Below, piece by piece: positions 19,119 through 28,624 of a DNA stretch of 64,000 nucleotides. Each line of letters opens with the position of its first letter. The stretch's first letter is position 1. The translations under genes and the position numbers were made by a program. Source of the stretch: Gimesia benthica. GTDB lineage: Bacteria > Planctomycetota > Planctomycetia > Planctomycetales > Planctomycetaceae. Location: contig NZ_CP043930.1 of assembly GCF_009720525.1 (NCBI RefSeq), positions 5,364,501 to 5,428,500 on the forward strand, in the 5' to 3' direction. The notes beneath the pieces are model-generated. The model did not search any database. It had not been told where the DNA came from and worked only from the letters and a program-made list of their open reading frames with translations.

Positions 19119-19549
19119 ATGAATATAGACCGTATGACGCTCATCGAAATCAACTGGAATCCCCACAGACGCGAACTGCGCATGTTTGCAGTTGCGCTGA
19201 CCTGTCTGTGTGTTCTGGGGGCGCCTTCAGTCTTCAGCGTGGGGTATCTGGTCTTCTCTCGAACACATTGTTCGGCGTTGCACTGGTTGTATTATGTGTC
19301 GCCTGGCTGACACCGCACTCGATGCGGCCCGTGTATCTCTTGTGGATGCTCCTGTTTTATCCACTCCGCTGGCTGGTTTCCTGCCTGTTAATCGCTGTGG
19401 TATATTATCTCGTGATCACACCTGTGGGGTTAATCATCAGACTGTCAGGTCGAAAGTTGATCGAGAAACAATTCGATTCCGAAACCAGCACGCACTGGAA
19501 ACCCAAAACAGAAACACGGTCGCCCGAAGATTATTTTCGGCAGTTTTAA
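19119..19549 (+). pseudogene. SxtJ-like membrane protein, apparent -1 frameshift
   Basis: Two frames join to give one protein of about 143 residues. The first encodes INWNPHRRELRMFAVAL and a membrane segment; the second continues as VALVVLCVAWLTPHSMRPVY, then PLRWLVSCLLIAVVYYLVIT, then SGRKLIEKQFD and a tail ending EDYFRQF. That order matches SxtJ-family proteins, known beside carbamoyltransferases. The break is best placed at GGGGG (19217-19221): one extra G lets VLGGAFSLQRG read through. As given, the gene cannot make the full protein without a correction or slippage. It lies 13 bases after the carbamoyltransferase, so the two are probably co-transcribed. Function is unknown beyond this association. 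Confidence 0.75.
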
Positions 19550-19575
19550 TCGCGCTCAAATACTCAGGTCAGCAG

Positions 19576-19800
19576 ATGACAGATTCAGACTCAACAGAAC
19601 ACGCAGCCGATGAGAAAACGCAGGCGGAATTTCAGACGCAGTCCAAACAGCCCGCGCCCGGAATTGTCGTCGAGTTCTGGGACTTTCTCTGTCACAACAA
19701 AAAGTGGTGGCTTGCGCCGATCATCATCGCACTGCTGTTGATTGGACTGCTGGTCTTCATCAGCGGCAGCGGACTGGCACCGTTCATCTATCCGATTTAA
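19576..19800 (+). CDS. DUF5989 family small membrane protein
   Basis: This 74-residue protein has a Gln/Thr/Glu-rich start, then FWDFLCHNKKWWLAPIIIAL and one membrane segment (LLLIGLLVFISGSGLAPFIY). The KKWWL-P-I-I core followed by the closing APFIYPI is the pattern I associate with DUF5989, usually found after carbamoyltransferase and SxtJ genes. The ATG at 19576 has AGGTC/AGCAG purines upstream. It completes the triad with 26 bases between its ATG and the SxtJ stop. The function is not described. Confidence 0.8.
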   Translation: MTDSDSTEHAADEKTQAEFQTQSKQPAPGIVVEFWDFLCHNKKWWLAPIIIALLLIGLLVFISGSGLAPFIYPI

Positions 19801-20073
19801 ATCGAGCTTCGGTGAGGTGACCAGCGAAACGACTGCAGAACATCAGTCAGTAAGAGCGCGGCTGGTGCATGTTCATTCTCGCGGTGTTAAGGGGTTTCAG
19901 ATCTCTCCTGATCTAAGGATGATTCCCATAAACTGTTTGCAGTGGGTAGACCAAAAGCATAGACTTGAGATTATACCAGGCGCCTCTTCCCGGGGATATT
20001 CTGTATCCCGATATCAGGGGGGCCTGCGTCCGGACTCTGCATCCCTTTTTTCCTTGCCTCTGGATTTAACAAC

Positions 20074-21854
20074 ATGAGAACTTTCTACGCTCGCTGTCTG
20101 GCAAGACTGCTGCTGGCACTCTGCCTCGGTTCCCCTGCTGCTCTGTCTGCCGCTCAGCATACCAACGTGATTCTGATCATGACCGATGATCAGGGGGGCT
20201 GGGACTATGGATTTCTGGGAAATAAAATTCTCAATACTCCTAATCTCGATAAGATGGCAGCCGGCGGCGCGCGGATGAGCCGTTTTTATGTGAGTCCCGT
20301 CTGTACGCCGACTCGGGCCAACCTGATGACGGGCCGCTATAACTATCGCACCCGTGCTATCGATACTTACATCGGACGAGCCATGATGGAGCCGGAAGAG
20401 GTCACCATCGCCGAGGTATTGAAACCCGCAGGCTACCGAACCGGAATTTTTGGGAAATGGCATCTGGGAGACAGCTATCCCATGCGTCCCCAGGACCAGG
20501 GCTTCCAGGAAGTGCTCGTCCATCGTGGCGGAGGTATTGGTCAGCCCAGCGATCCACCTGAAGGAGCTGGCAAATACACCGATCCGGTTCTGTTTCATAA
20601 CGGCGAAAAAAACAGATGAAAGGTTATTGCACCGATATCTATTTCGACCATGCCATGAAATTCATCGAGCAGAACGAGGCGGATAACAGGCCCACTTTTA
20701 TCTATCTGGCTACCAACGCGCCCCACGGACCCTTCGATGACGTTCCCGAGGAACTGCGAGAGAAGTACAAAGCGATGGATCTCAAAGACGCGTACGGTTA
20801 TACCCTGAATCCCAAACGGAAAAATGAAAAGCTGTTCGATAAAACGTCACGCGTTTTCTCGATGATCGAAAATATCGACCAGAATATCGGACGCCTGTTT
20901 GCCCGTTTGAAGGAGATCGGCGCCTATGACAATACACTGGTGTTGTTCCTGAACGATAACGGTCCCAACGGTCCACGGTATGTGGGTCCGCACCAGGGGG
21001 CGAAAGGAAGTGTCAATGAAGGGGGCATACGCTCTCCACTGCTGGCACACTGGCCCGCTCAACTCACGCCGGGAACCGTCAATGGTCGGATTGCAGCCCA
21101 CTACGACATCTTCCCCACAATTCTGGCAGCAACTGGCGTTTCCAAACCGGAAGCGTTGAAACTGGACGGAAGAAACATTCTCCCGCTGCTCAAAAATGAA
21201 GCCGAAAACTGGCCAGAGCGAGCGTTGTTCCTGCAGTGGCATCGAGGCGATGAACCGACACCGCGGACGAATGCCGCGGTCGTGACACAGAATTACAAGA
21301 TGACTTTTTCCAAACCGGATGTACCCGGCAAACTGTTTCAGCTGAGCGACGATCCGGGCGAGCGTCAAGATCTGGCACAGACGAAACCAGCAGTCGCCAA
21401 ACGGCTGACAAAACAATATGACCAGTGGTTTGCCGATGTGAGTCATACCCGGCCCGATAATTACGCTCCGCCGCGCATTCATGTCGGTAATCCCAAAGAA
21501 ACGACAACGGTTCTGACGCGTCAGGACTGGCGTTACTCCGGCCCCAAAGGGAAAGGCTGGACGCGCGATGCCCGTGGGGTCTGGCTGATTACAGTGGAGG
21601 AAGATGGCACCTATGACCTCAAGGTGCAGTTCTCGAAGTCACAGCCACCCATGCAGGCCGAGCTGACGATGAAGGTCGGGAACGACCTCTTTCATTCGGT
21701 TGTCTCCGCAGACCAGTCCGAACATGTTTTCAAAAATGTCACCTTGCATAAAGGGGATCAGACGGTCGATGTCAAAATCGTCGAGGGGGATGTCGAACGC
21801 GGTCCTATGATGGTCTACCTCATCCAGAAACCGACAGGAAATGCTGCACAGTAA
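20074..21854 (+). pseudogene. Sulfatase, apparent -1 frameshift at an A-run
   Basis: Joined, the two frames give a complete sulfatase of about 593 residues with a signal peptide ([17 protein letters not shown]). The N-terminal part has [14 protein letters not shown] and the formylglycine motif CTPTR followed by ANLMTGRY, then GKWHLGD. The C-terminal part has LNDNGPNGPR and a beta-sandwich tail. The first frame stops at NGEKNR and the second starts at once with KGYCTDIYFD; the A7 run at 20606-20612 is one base short of giving [11 protein letters not shown]. Loss of one A in sequencing, a recent inactivation, or RNA polymerase slippage at the A-run are possible. It follows the carbamoyltransferase group after 273 bases. 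Confidence 0.85.
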
Positions 21855-22174
21855 CAGGTTCAGAGTGCTGTTTCAGAAGCGTCAGTACAGGCACCTGGAT
21901 TCTCCCGGAAACTGTAAAAGATTGCTCAACTGGAATGGTCTTGAGTCAGGATACCATTTACTATAAATAAGGAATCTTAAATTATAGATGCGCTGCTCCA
22001 GAGTGAATCGAAGTAGAATAAACGGCTGAAATCTCCAGCGGATTCAAGCCAGAAGCGTAAGATGTCTGGGGCAGACCTGGTGCGAACCGGGAGAATTGAC
22101 TTTTGAACGTCAATTAATCATCACTCCACAGGCCGAGACGAACCGCGGCCTTCCTCTGTTTATGGGACTGATTA
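21855..22174. other. Intergenic region, 320 bp
   Basis: I see no gene here. It should hold the promoter of the oxidoreductase at 22175. A short inverted repeat, ATTGAC at 22095-22100 and GTCAAT at 22109-22114, lies about 60 bases before that gene and could be an operator. The middle part is AT-rich. Confidence 0.4.
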
Positions 22175-23482
22175 ATGCAAAAGAATTCAAACTTTAGCCG
22201 TCGTGAGTTTCTGAAAAGCACGACTGCCGGCGCCGCCGCAATTTCTACGGGACTCTGGACGGGGCTGGCTCCCGCTGCTTCGAAGTCCGCGAATGAAAAA
22301 CTGAATATTGCCTGTATCGGGACTGCGAACCGCGCTGCAGCCGATGTCGCGGGTGTCAAAAGTGAGAACATCGTCGCCCTGGTAGACGTTGACCAGAATT
22401 ACCTGGATCGTGCAGGATCGAGCTTACCGGATGCGCGTCGCTATGCAGACTACCGCGAGATGCTGGAAAGCGAAGATGGTAAGATTGACGCCGTCGTCAT
22501 CGGCACCACCGACCATCATCACGCACCCGCCACGATTCGCGCTATTCGCAAAGGGCTCCATGTTTACTGTGAAAAACCGCTGACCCACACCGTTCAGGAA
22601 GCACGTATCATTGCTGAAGAGGCGAAGAAGCACGGCGTTGCCACACAGCTGGGAACTCAGATTCACGCCGGCGACAATTACCGTCGCGTTGTTGAGATTG
22701 TTCGATCTGGAGTTCTGGGCGATATCGGTGAAGTTCACGTCTGGGTAGGAAAAGGCTGGGGCGGCGGCGATCTGCCGACTGAAACTCAGGATCCTCCGAA
22801 GAACCTGAACTGGGATCTCTGGCTCGGTCCTGCACCTGAGCGTCCTTATGCCGCCGGTCGTTATCATCCCGCACAGTGGCGTCGCTGGTGGCAGTTCGGC
22901 CAGGGAACACTGGGTGATATGGCCTGCCATTACATGGACCTCCCCTTCTGGGCACTCGACCTGCGTCATCCGACGCACTGTGAAGCCGAAGGCCCCGAAG
23001 TCCATCCCGAAGCCTGTCCACACGGTTTGACCGTTCGTTACCAGTTCCCCAAACGGGGCAGCCTGGTACCCGTCAACCTGACCTGGTACGACGGAAACAT
23101 GATTCCCAAGAAAGTCGCCGGTCAGCGTGTACCGGGAAGTGGTGTGATGTTTGTCGGTACTGAGGGATCCATGTTTGCCAACTACGGCAGCTATAAACTG
23201 TTCCCGAAAGAAAAGTTCGGCGACTTCAAACCACCAAAAGAGTCCATTCCGAATTCAATCGGTCATCACGCCGAATGGATCAAGGCCTGCAAGGATGGTT
23301 CTCCCACCACCTGCAACTTTGATTACTCTGGTGCCCTGACTGAAGCGGTTTTGCTGGGCAATGTGGCTTATCGTTCGCAGTGTGCCCTGGATTGGGATGC
23401 AGCGAACCTCAAAGCAACGAACTGTCCTACAGCCGACAAGTTCATCTCGAAAGAATACCGCGACGGCTGGGAAGTCGTTTAA
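22175..23482 (+). CDS. Gfo/Idh/MocA family oxidoreductase, Tat-exported
   Basis: This 435-residue NAD(P)-dependent oxidoreductase starts with a Tat signal (SRREFLKSTTAGAAA), so it is probably exported folded with its cofactor. The Rossmann part reads LNIACIGTANRAAADVAG and the hallmark EKPLTHTVQEA follows near residue 130. A conserved mid-region (NWDLWLGPAPERPY, ACHYMDLPFWALDL) marks the planctomycete subgroup common in polysaccharide breakdown. The substrate, probably a sugar or its derivative, cannot be named. A strong terminator follows. Two other members of the superfamily lie in the window (29835-30842 and 35655-36953); the second shares the Tat type. Confidence 0.92.
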   Translation: MQKNSNFSRREFLKSTTAGAAAISTGLWTGLAPAASKSANEKLNIACIGTANRAAADVAGVKSENIVALVDVDQNYLDRAGSSLPDARRYADYREMLESEDGKIDAVVIGTTDHHHAPATIRAIRKGLHVYCEKPLTHTVQEARIIAEEAKKHGVATQLGTQIHAGDNYRRVVEIVRSGVLGDIGEVHVWVGKGWGGGDLPTETQDPPKNLNWDLWLGPAPERPYAAGRYHPAQWRRWWQFGQGTLGDMACHYMDLPFWALDLRHPTHCEAEGPEVHPEACPHGLTVRYQFPKRGSLVPVNLTWYDGNMIPKKVAGQRVPGSGVMFVGTEGSMFANYGSYKLFPKEKFGDFKPPKESIPNSIGHHAEWIKACKDGSPTTCNFDYSGALTEAVLLGNVAYRSQCALDWDAANLKATNCPTADKFISKEYRDGWEVV

Positions 23483-23505
23483 TCCCGCGGTCAGCGCAAA
23501 GACAG

Positions 23506-23540
23506 GCCCGGCTTCCAAATTGGGAAGCCGGGCTTTTTTT
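23506..23540 (+). terminator. Rho-independent terminator of the 22175 oxidoreductase gene
   Basis: GCCCGGCTTCC at 23506-23516 pairs with GGAAGCCGGGC at 23523-23533, followed by seven T. It is a strong intrinsic terminator, and its end lies just before the minus-strand LRR gene stop. Confidence 0.92.
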
Positions 23541-23550
23541 ACAGATTAAA

Positions 23551-24684
23551 TTACTCGCCGGGAATGTATTTCAGCTGAATCCTGGTATTCGGCAGTTTCT
23601 TTTTCAGCTCTTTGACGCCTGCTTCAGAGACCGCCGTCCGTGTGACCGTCAGCTCTTTGAGGCTGGTCAGTCCCTCCAGTGCCGGTAATCCCGCATCAGA
23701 CACGGGGGTGGAACCCAGGTGCAGAAATTCGAGCTGATGCATGTCTTTGAGGTATTTCAGCCCGGCATCGGTGACCTGTGTGTTATCCAGGTTGAGCCAT
23801 TTCATTTTGGTCAGCCCCTGTAACGGCTTGATGCCCTCGTCGGTCAGCGCGACGCGCCAGAGATTCAGTTTCTGCATTTCCTTCAGTCCCGAGAGGTGCT
23901 GCATACCGGGGTCGGAGAGCAGGCTGTTCTCGCTCAGGTCAAGTTCAACCAACTGTGGAATTTTCGCGAGGGCCGCCAGTCCTTCGTTGGAGATCTGATT
24001 TTGTGCCAGGCGGATTTTTTTCAGCTTGGGAAACGTGGTCAGTGTCTGCAACGCTTTGTCATCAATCAGTGTTTTCGCGAGGTAGATTTCTTCCAGTTTC
24101 TGAAGATCTTTCAACTGAGTCAGACCATCGTCGCTGACCCAGAGGAAGTCGAGCATCAGCGCTTTGAGGTTGGTCAGCTTGTTGATGTTCGGCATGGCTT
24201 CATCATCGATGTCTTCATTACCCGACAGACGCAGTGCCTTGAGCTTGGAGAGCCCCGTCAGGTAAGTGATCGACTTATTGGCTAATGAGCAGTCACGTGC
24301 ATCCAGATTCTCCAATGATTTGACCTGCCCCACGAGTTCGAGGACCGCATCATTCAACGGTGTTTCATTGAACAGCAGCGATCGCAGTCGCGTTAACTGG
24401 GTGATCGCCTCGAGTGTTTTGGCATCATCGATTACGGTGCCGCGCAGATTGACTTCGATGACATAGCCGTCTTTATCCAGTTTCAGTTTCGCACCAGCGG
24501 CTTTGAGGGATTCAGCCGCTTTGAGCTCACTCTCGGGCACGCTGGCTTCCGGTGTCTCTTGAGTCGCCTGTTCGGTTGGTGCTGTTTCTTGGGAGGCCGG
24601 CTTCTCAACTTCTCCCTGTTTCGCACAACCGTTGATCAGGGTAAGGCAGCAAACGAGAATCATCGCTTCTCGAATTGGTTTCAT
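23551..24684 (-). CDS. Leucine-rich-repeat lipoprotein
   Basis: This 377-residue surface or periplasmic protein has a lipobox (LTLINGC) after a short signal peptide, a Glu/Ala/Thr linker, and then about ten leucine-rich repeats of roughly 24 residues. Typical units are LTGLSKLKALRLSGNEDIDD, LTNLKALMLDFLWVSDDGL and LEFLHLGSTPVSDAGLPAL. I start at 24684 because AAGGA lies 7 bases upstream and the lipobox follows; the longer frame to 24831 adds a leader with no signal. LRR domains bind proteins; the partner is unknown. Such lipoproteins are frequent in Planctomycetes. Confidence 0.88.
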   Translation of the reverse strand: MKPIREAMILVCCLTLINGCAKQGEVEKPASQETAPTEQATQETPEASVPESELKAAESLKAAGAKLKLDKDGYVIEVNLRGTVIDDAKTLEAITQLTRLRSLLFNETPLNDAVLELVGQVKSLENLDARDCSLANKSITYLTGLSKLKALRLSGNEDIDDEAMPNINKLTNLKALMLDFLWVSDDGLTQLKDLQKLEEIYLAKTLIDDKALQTLTTFPKLKKIRLAQNQISNEGLAALAKIPQLVELDLSENSLLSDPGMQHLSGLKEMQKLNLWRVALTDEGIKPLQGLTKMKWLNLDNTQVTDAGLKYLKDMHQLEFLHLGSTPVSDAGLPALEGLTSLKELTVTRTAVSEAGVKELKKKLPNTRIQLKYIPGE

Positions 24685-24832
24685 GGTTTGATCCTTCAAG
24701 CATAAGTAGCAAAAAAAGTCTTCTGACCCTAAGCATACCGACTCTCGGGAAGACTCAAAACCGATGGCAAGACTGCATTTCCGTTTTTTGTACAAATCTG
24801 GCGTAAGTACAAGACTTTGGTGGGGCTTCACG

Positions 24833-26251
24833 CTACCGGGCGGGATTGAATTTCAAAGCATAGAGGTCGGCATCGTGCATCACAAAACGCAGACGGACCG
24901 GCTTTCCCGAGAGTGAGGAAACATCAGTCCCATCCTTCCAACGCACGGTACGGGCAATATGGTCGCCGTAAATCGGTTCGCAGTCGGCCAGCGTGAAGCC
25001 GGGCAGGGGATTTCCTTCAACATCCTGAATTTCCACTTGAATCTGTCCGGCAGCACTAGTTGAATAATTGATCTCCAGTTCGTTGCCGGTGAAGGTCAGC
25101 AGTTTGGTGATCAGCGTTCCCCCTTCCAGCGGGGCATTGACGGAGGCGACACCGTCCAGTCTGAGTGTATAACGTCGGCCCCCTGTCAGGAACAGTGACA
25201 TTTCTGCAGGGCCCGTCTGATGAATGCCGATTGCGGCGTAGTTCGCACGGTTCGCCCAGCCATCCTGACCAATCCCGGGGCGAATGAATGACTGGGTGAA
25301 TTCCCGATCAAAGGGAGCTGCACCGCGGGCACTCATAAACAGAATGTCGGTTGCAGAACCCCGCTTGGCCATGAAGCGGGTGGGGAGCGCGAAGTAGATG
25401 TGCGGCGCACGAAAGTAAGGCTGAGTACAGGCGGTATAGAGATGCTCGTTGGGAAGATTGGCGTGCATTTCCTGGAAGGGAGTCCAGTGGATGAAATCCT
25501 GCGATGTCGTGCGGGCAATACCACGATAACCTTTGATGAACCGTCTGAAATAACAGACGTATGCATGCTCACTTTCAGACCAGAATGCGTAGTTCTGTGA
25601 ATCGAAGTACTTGCCCCACGCCTCCGGGATCACCGGATCCGCCTGCAGCGGTTTCCAGTGAATCCCATCCGGGGAGACAAACGCTTTCAGGCCTCCCGGT
25701 CCCCGGCGTTTGCGGACTTCGAGATGCTGATTCGGCTGATAAGCGAGCCCACCCAGCGCCTTATATTTTTCGGTCTCAGGTACACCGGGTCGGGTATCGA
25801 TGAAAGGAGTGAAGTTGTGATTCACCAGAAATTCATTCATCAGGACCACGTTACCTGCAGGGAAGGTGGGATGGTCCGGGTAGATTCCCAGGTCTGGCAG
25901 GGTCCAGTGAATCCCATCCTTACTTTCCGCATACAGGGTGACTTCGCCGTCATGATATTGTTCCCAGCCTTTTTTCCAGTGATTGCCCGGCTGGGTATCG
26001 CCCCGATAATAAAATTGAAATTGATCATCTGCTTTGAGAACCGTGGCATAATGGCCGTGCGGACGTGGCGGATCAACTGCCGGCATGAGCTGAGGTGTGT
26101 GCAGCTTGAGTTCTGTGTCGATCAACTCACCGACCAGAAAGCGATCGACAAACAGTTCCCGGCGGGAACCAATCTCGCGAACCGGCTCTTCAGCGAAAAC
26201 AACTGACCAGGCAGGAAGCAGCAAAACAGCACACAGGCAGAGGATCTTCAT
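24833..26251 (-). CDS. Exported beta-propeller protein, glycosidase-like
   Basis: This 472-residue protein has a signal peptide (LCLCAVLLLPAWSVVFAEE). The rest, REIGSRRELFVDRFLVGELI followed by repeated segments such as FYYRGDTQPGNHW, LYAESKDGIHWTLPDLG and AFVSPDGIHWKPLQ, resembles the five-bladed propeller proteins distantly related to GH32/GH43 glycosidases that are abundant in Planctomycetes. A C-terminal beta-sandwich (YSTSAAGQIQVEIQDVEG) follows. I cannot confirm the catalytic acids, so enzymatic activity is not certain. It is downstream of, and on the same strand as, the GntR regulator, from which 37 bases separate it. Confidence 0.7.
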   Translation of the reverse strand: MKILCLCAVLLLPAWSVVFAEEPVREIGSRRELFVDRFLVGELIDTELKLHTPQLMPAVDPPRPHGHYATVLKADDQFQFYYRGDTQPGNHWKKGWEQYHDGEVTLYAESKDGIHWTLPDLGIYPDHPTFPAGNVVLMNEFLVNHNFTPFIDTRPGVPETEKYKALGGLAYQPNQHLEVRKRRGPGGLKAFVSPDGIHWKPLQADPVIPEAWGKYFDSQNYAFWSESEHAYVCYFRRFIKGYRGIARTTSQDFIHWTPFQEMHANLPNEHLYTACTQPYFRAPHIYFALPTRFMAKRGSATDILFMSARGAAPFDREFTQSFIRPGIGQDGWANRANYAAIGIHQTGPAEMSLFLTGGRRYTLRLDGVASVNAPLEGGTLITKLLTFTGNELEINYSTSAAGQIQVEIQDVEGNPLPGFTLADCEPIYGDHIARTVRWKDGTDVSSLSGKPVRLRFVMHDADLYALKFNPAR

Positions 26252-26288
26252 GGTGGCGGACCTCGTCTCTGGTTGGGGCAGAATGAAT

Positions 26289-27056
26289 TTATTCGAAGGA
26301 ATCGTCAGACGGGGATGTATCTGAAACTTCGAATGTATTCAGCATCGAATGAATCGGTTTCAGATGCGCTGTCAGACTTTGGATGGCTATATTGCAGTCG
26401 CGATCTCGGAGCGCATCAACGACGGCCTGGTGTTCGTCTACCATCTGGAATGTCGGTAACGGGAAGAAGTCGATTCCCTGTTGAAAATACTTCATCAATA
26501 CCTGGTGGAACTGTGTGATCAGTTCCTGGTTGGCAGCCTGCAGGAGGGCTTCGTGGAACAGCAGATCTTTTTCGACAAACTTTTTCAGGAGCAGTCCGTC
26601 TGACAGCTGATCGTTCTCCAGCAGCAGATGTTGCTCGTCAACGATCTCCTGCAGTCGATCCAGTTGCAAGTCCGTGATGTTCTGAATTACCATCGGAATG
26701 GAACCGAGCTCGATCACCACGCGCAACTGGGCCACTTCCCGCCAGCCTTTTTCACACGTTGTCTGGGGAACCAGAACTTTGCGCAAGACTGATTGAATAT
26801 CTCCCTCTGCCACAGAAAGGCCCACTTTGGGGCGACCGGTGATGACTCCCAGTCCGCGTAAGTTTCCGACAGCTTCACGAATCACTGAGCGAGACACCCC
26901 GAATTCTTCAGTCAGCTTTTCGACAGTTCCCAGATAACTGCCGGGCACCAGCTTCTCTCTCTGGATGCGGAGGCAGATCTGTTCTGCGATTTCTGAGCTT
27001 TTGGGAAAAGAGGTTGCCCAGCTATCAGAGTTCAATAGGTCGGTCGGATCTGGCAT
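26289..27056 (-). CDS. GntR-family regulator, FadR/FCD type
   Basis: This 255-residue repressor has the N-terminal winged helix of GntR proteins (KLTEEFGVSRSVIREAVGNL with GLSVAEGD after the wing) and an all-helical C-terminal FCD ligand domain from about residue 95 to 240. A helix with FVEKDLLFHEALLQAANQ holds metal-site residues typical of FCD proteins. It lies between the glutamine-synthetase-like gene and the propeller gene, all on the minus strand, so either could be its target. Its ligand is probably an organic acid or sugar acid, as for most FCD regulators. Confidence 0.88.
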   Translation of the reverse strand: MPDPTDLLNSDSWATSFPKSSEIAEQICLRIQREKLVPGSYLGTVEKLTEEFGVSRSVIREAVGNLRGLGVITGRPKVGLSVAEGDIQSVLRKVLVPQTTCEKGWREVAQLRVVIELGSIPMVIQNITDLQLDRLQEIVDEQHLLLENDQLSDGLLLKKFVEKDLLFHEALLQAANQELITQFHQVLMKYFQQGIDFFPLPTFQMVDEHQAVVDALRDRDCNIAIQSLTAHLKPIHSMLNTFEVSDTSPSDDSFE

Positions 27057-27219
27057 GTTTCACTTCTCAAGTTTCAACGGGGAGTGAAAGGCTCTGGTGG
27101 GGCACAGTTGAGTGAGCTTCATCGAGTAATCATATGCTGATGAGAATTTAATAGAAAATCAACACAACCGCGAAAAAAGTCTGCGGAGGTAGTGGTTATC
27201 GATACAGGCATGTGAGTGG

Positions 27220-28569
27220 TTAAAAGCGGAAGAGATAGGCTGTCTGTTCCGCGGCGTGTTCCAGAGAATTGATCATTTCAATCTCCGCACGCTTCATTGT
27301 GAGGTAGTCTTGAATCCGTGATTCACCGAAGTGACGTTGAAACAGGGAGTCTGCTTCCAGGGCAGACAATGCTACCGATAGATCAGAGGGATAGCGCGTC
27401 ATGCCGCGCGATTCTCGTTCCGCTTCGCTCAATAATGCCGGATCGGTCATGACAGGTTCACCGGGAGAAGCACCCCGGTCGATTCCATCCAGACCGGCAC
27501 TGAGCAATGCTGAGAGCGCCAGGTAAGGATTGCATGTCGGGTCAGAAGGTTTGAATTCTACATTAACAGTGGCGGATTCCTGCCCCAGAAAGCCGGAGGC
27601 CGCACGGAGTGTTGCTTCGCGATTGTCTGGCCCCCAGGAGGCATAACAGGAACTCCAGCAACGTTCGACGAATCGACTATAGGAATTGGTAGTTGGTGCT
27701 GTAAACGCCATGACTGCTGGCAGGTGATTCAGAACTCCTGCTGTGAACTGCAGAGCCAGTTCTGAAAGTCCAAAAGCGGCATTGGGATCATAAAACAGAT
27801 TCTGTTCGCTCTCTTTATCCCAGAGGCTGAAATGGATATGACAGCCATTTCCGGCTGAATCAGGCGACGCTTTAGGCATGAAGGAAATCCGGAAGTCATT
27901 CGCCAGGGCGACACCGCGCACGGTTTCTTTGAAAATGACCTGCTGGTCCGCGGAAAGCATGCCGGCCTGATGGCGAATGGGGATTTCATGCTGACCATGG
28001 CCCGCTTCCGGGTAATACTTCTCAACCTGCACGCCCTGCTGTTCCAGTGCAGAGAGGATTGGCAGAATGTAGGGGCTGGCCATATCCATGGCTGCGGAAC
28101 TGAAGCAGTTCGTCTGATCGAGGGGCTCCCAGATGCCATTCACATTGCGATAGATAGTAAACTCGTTTTCAAAAGCCGCCCTGAGGACCAGTCCGCGTTC
28201 AGAAAGTCTGTCGAGAAACGTCTGCAATAAATGTCGCGGACAGAGTTCCCAGGGATCTCCCTGGATCGTATTCAGGTTAGAGATCATCCGCGCATGGCCT
28301 GGCAGGTAAGGGAGTACCTGAAAGGTATTGATGTCAGGACAAATCCGTACTTCACCCACGGGTTGAAACTGGCTTTCCGGAGGCAGGTGATCGAAGACCG
28401 TTACCGAAGCCTGGGCCTGTGTCAGGCCCAGGCCGTGTGCGAGCACATCATCGATACTACCGGGCAGAAACGCTTTGCCCCGCGCGATACCATCGGGGCC
28501 GACATAAATCGCCCGCACCAGTTCCACGTTGTATTCCCGCAGCTGTTTTTCCAGTAGATCGCGCTGCAT
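27220..28569 (-). CDS. Glutamine synthetase family protein
   Basis: This 449-residue enzyme has the glutamine synthetase fold but belongs to a divergent class, like gamma-glutamyl-polyamine synthetases. The N-terminal beta-grasp part has VGPDGIARGKAFLPGSI. The catalytic part shows the glutamate/metal motifs AFENEFTIYR, YPEAGHGQHEIP and GNGCHIHFSLWD, then NVEFKPSDPTCNPYLALSALL. It ligates an amine and glutamate with ATP; the amine is unknown. GAGAG lies 7 bases before the ATG. The GntR regulator follows after about 160 bases, so this enzyme may be one of its targets. Confidence 0.85.
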   Translation of the reverse strand: MQRDLLEKQLREYNVELVRAIYVGPDGIARGKAFLPGSIDDVLAHGLGLTQAQASVTVFDHLPPESQFQPVGEVRICPDINTFQVLPYLPGHARMISNLNTIQGDPWELCPRHLLQTFLDRLSERGLVLRAAFENEFTIYRNVNGIWEPLDQTNCFSSAAMDMASPYILPILSALEQQGVQVEKYYPEAGHGQHEIPIRHQAGMLSADQQVIFKETVRGVALANDFRISFMPKASPDSAGNGCHIHFSLWDKESEQNLFYDPNAAFGLSELALQFTAGVLNHLPAVMAFTAPTTNSYSRFVERCWSSCYASWGPDNREATLRAASGFLGQESATVNVEFKPSDPTCNPYLALSALLSAGLDGIDRGASPGEPVMTDPALLSEAERESRGMTRYPSDLSVALSALEADSLFQRHFGESRIQDYLTMKRAEIEMINSLEHAAEQTAYLFRF

Positions 28570-28624
28570 CTGCGTCTCTCTGTTGTCTGAAGTGATAGTA
28601 GAGTGAAAAGAGTGATGTCCTGAG

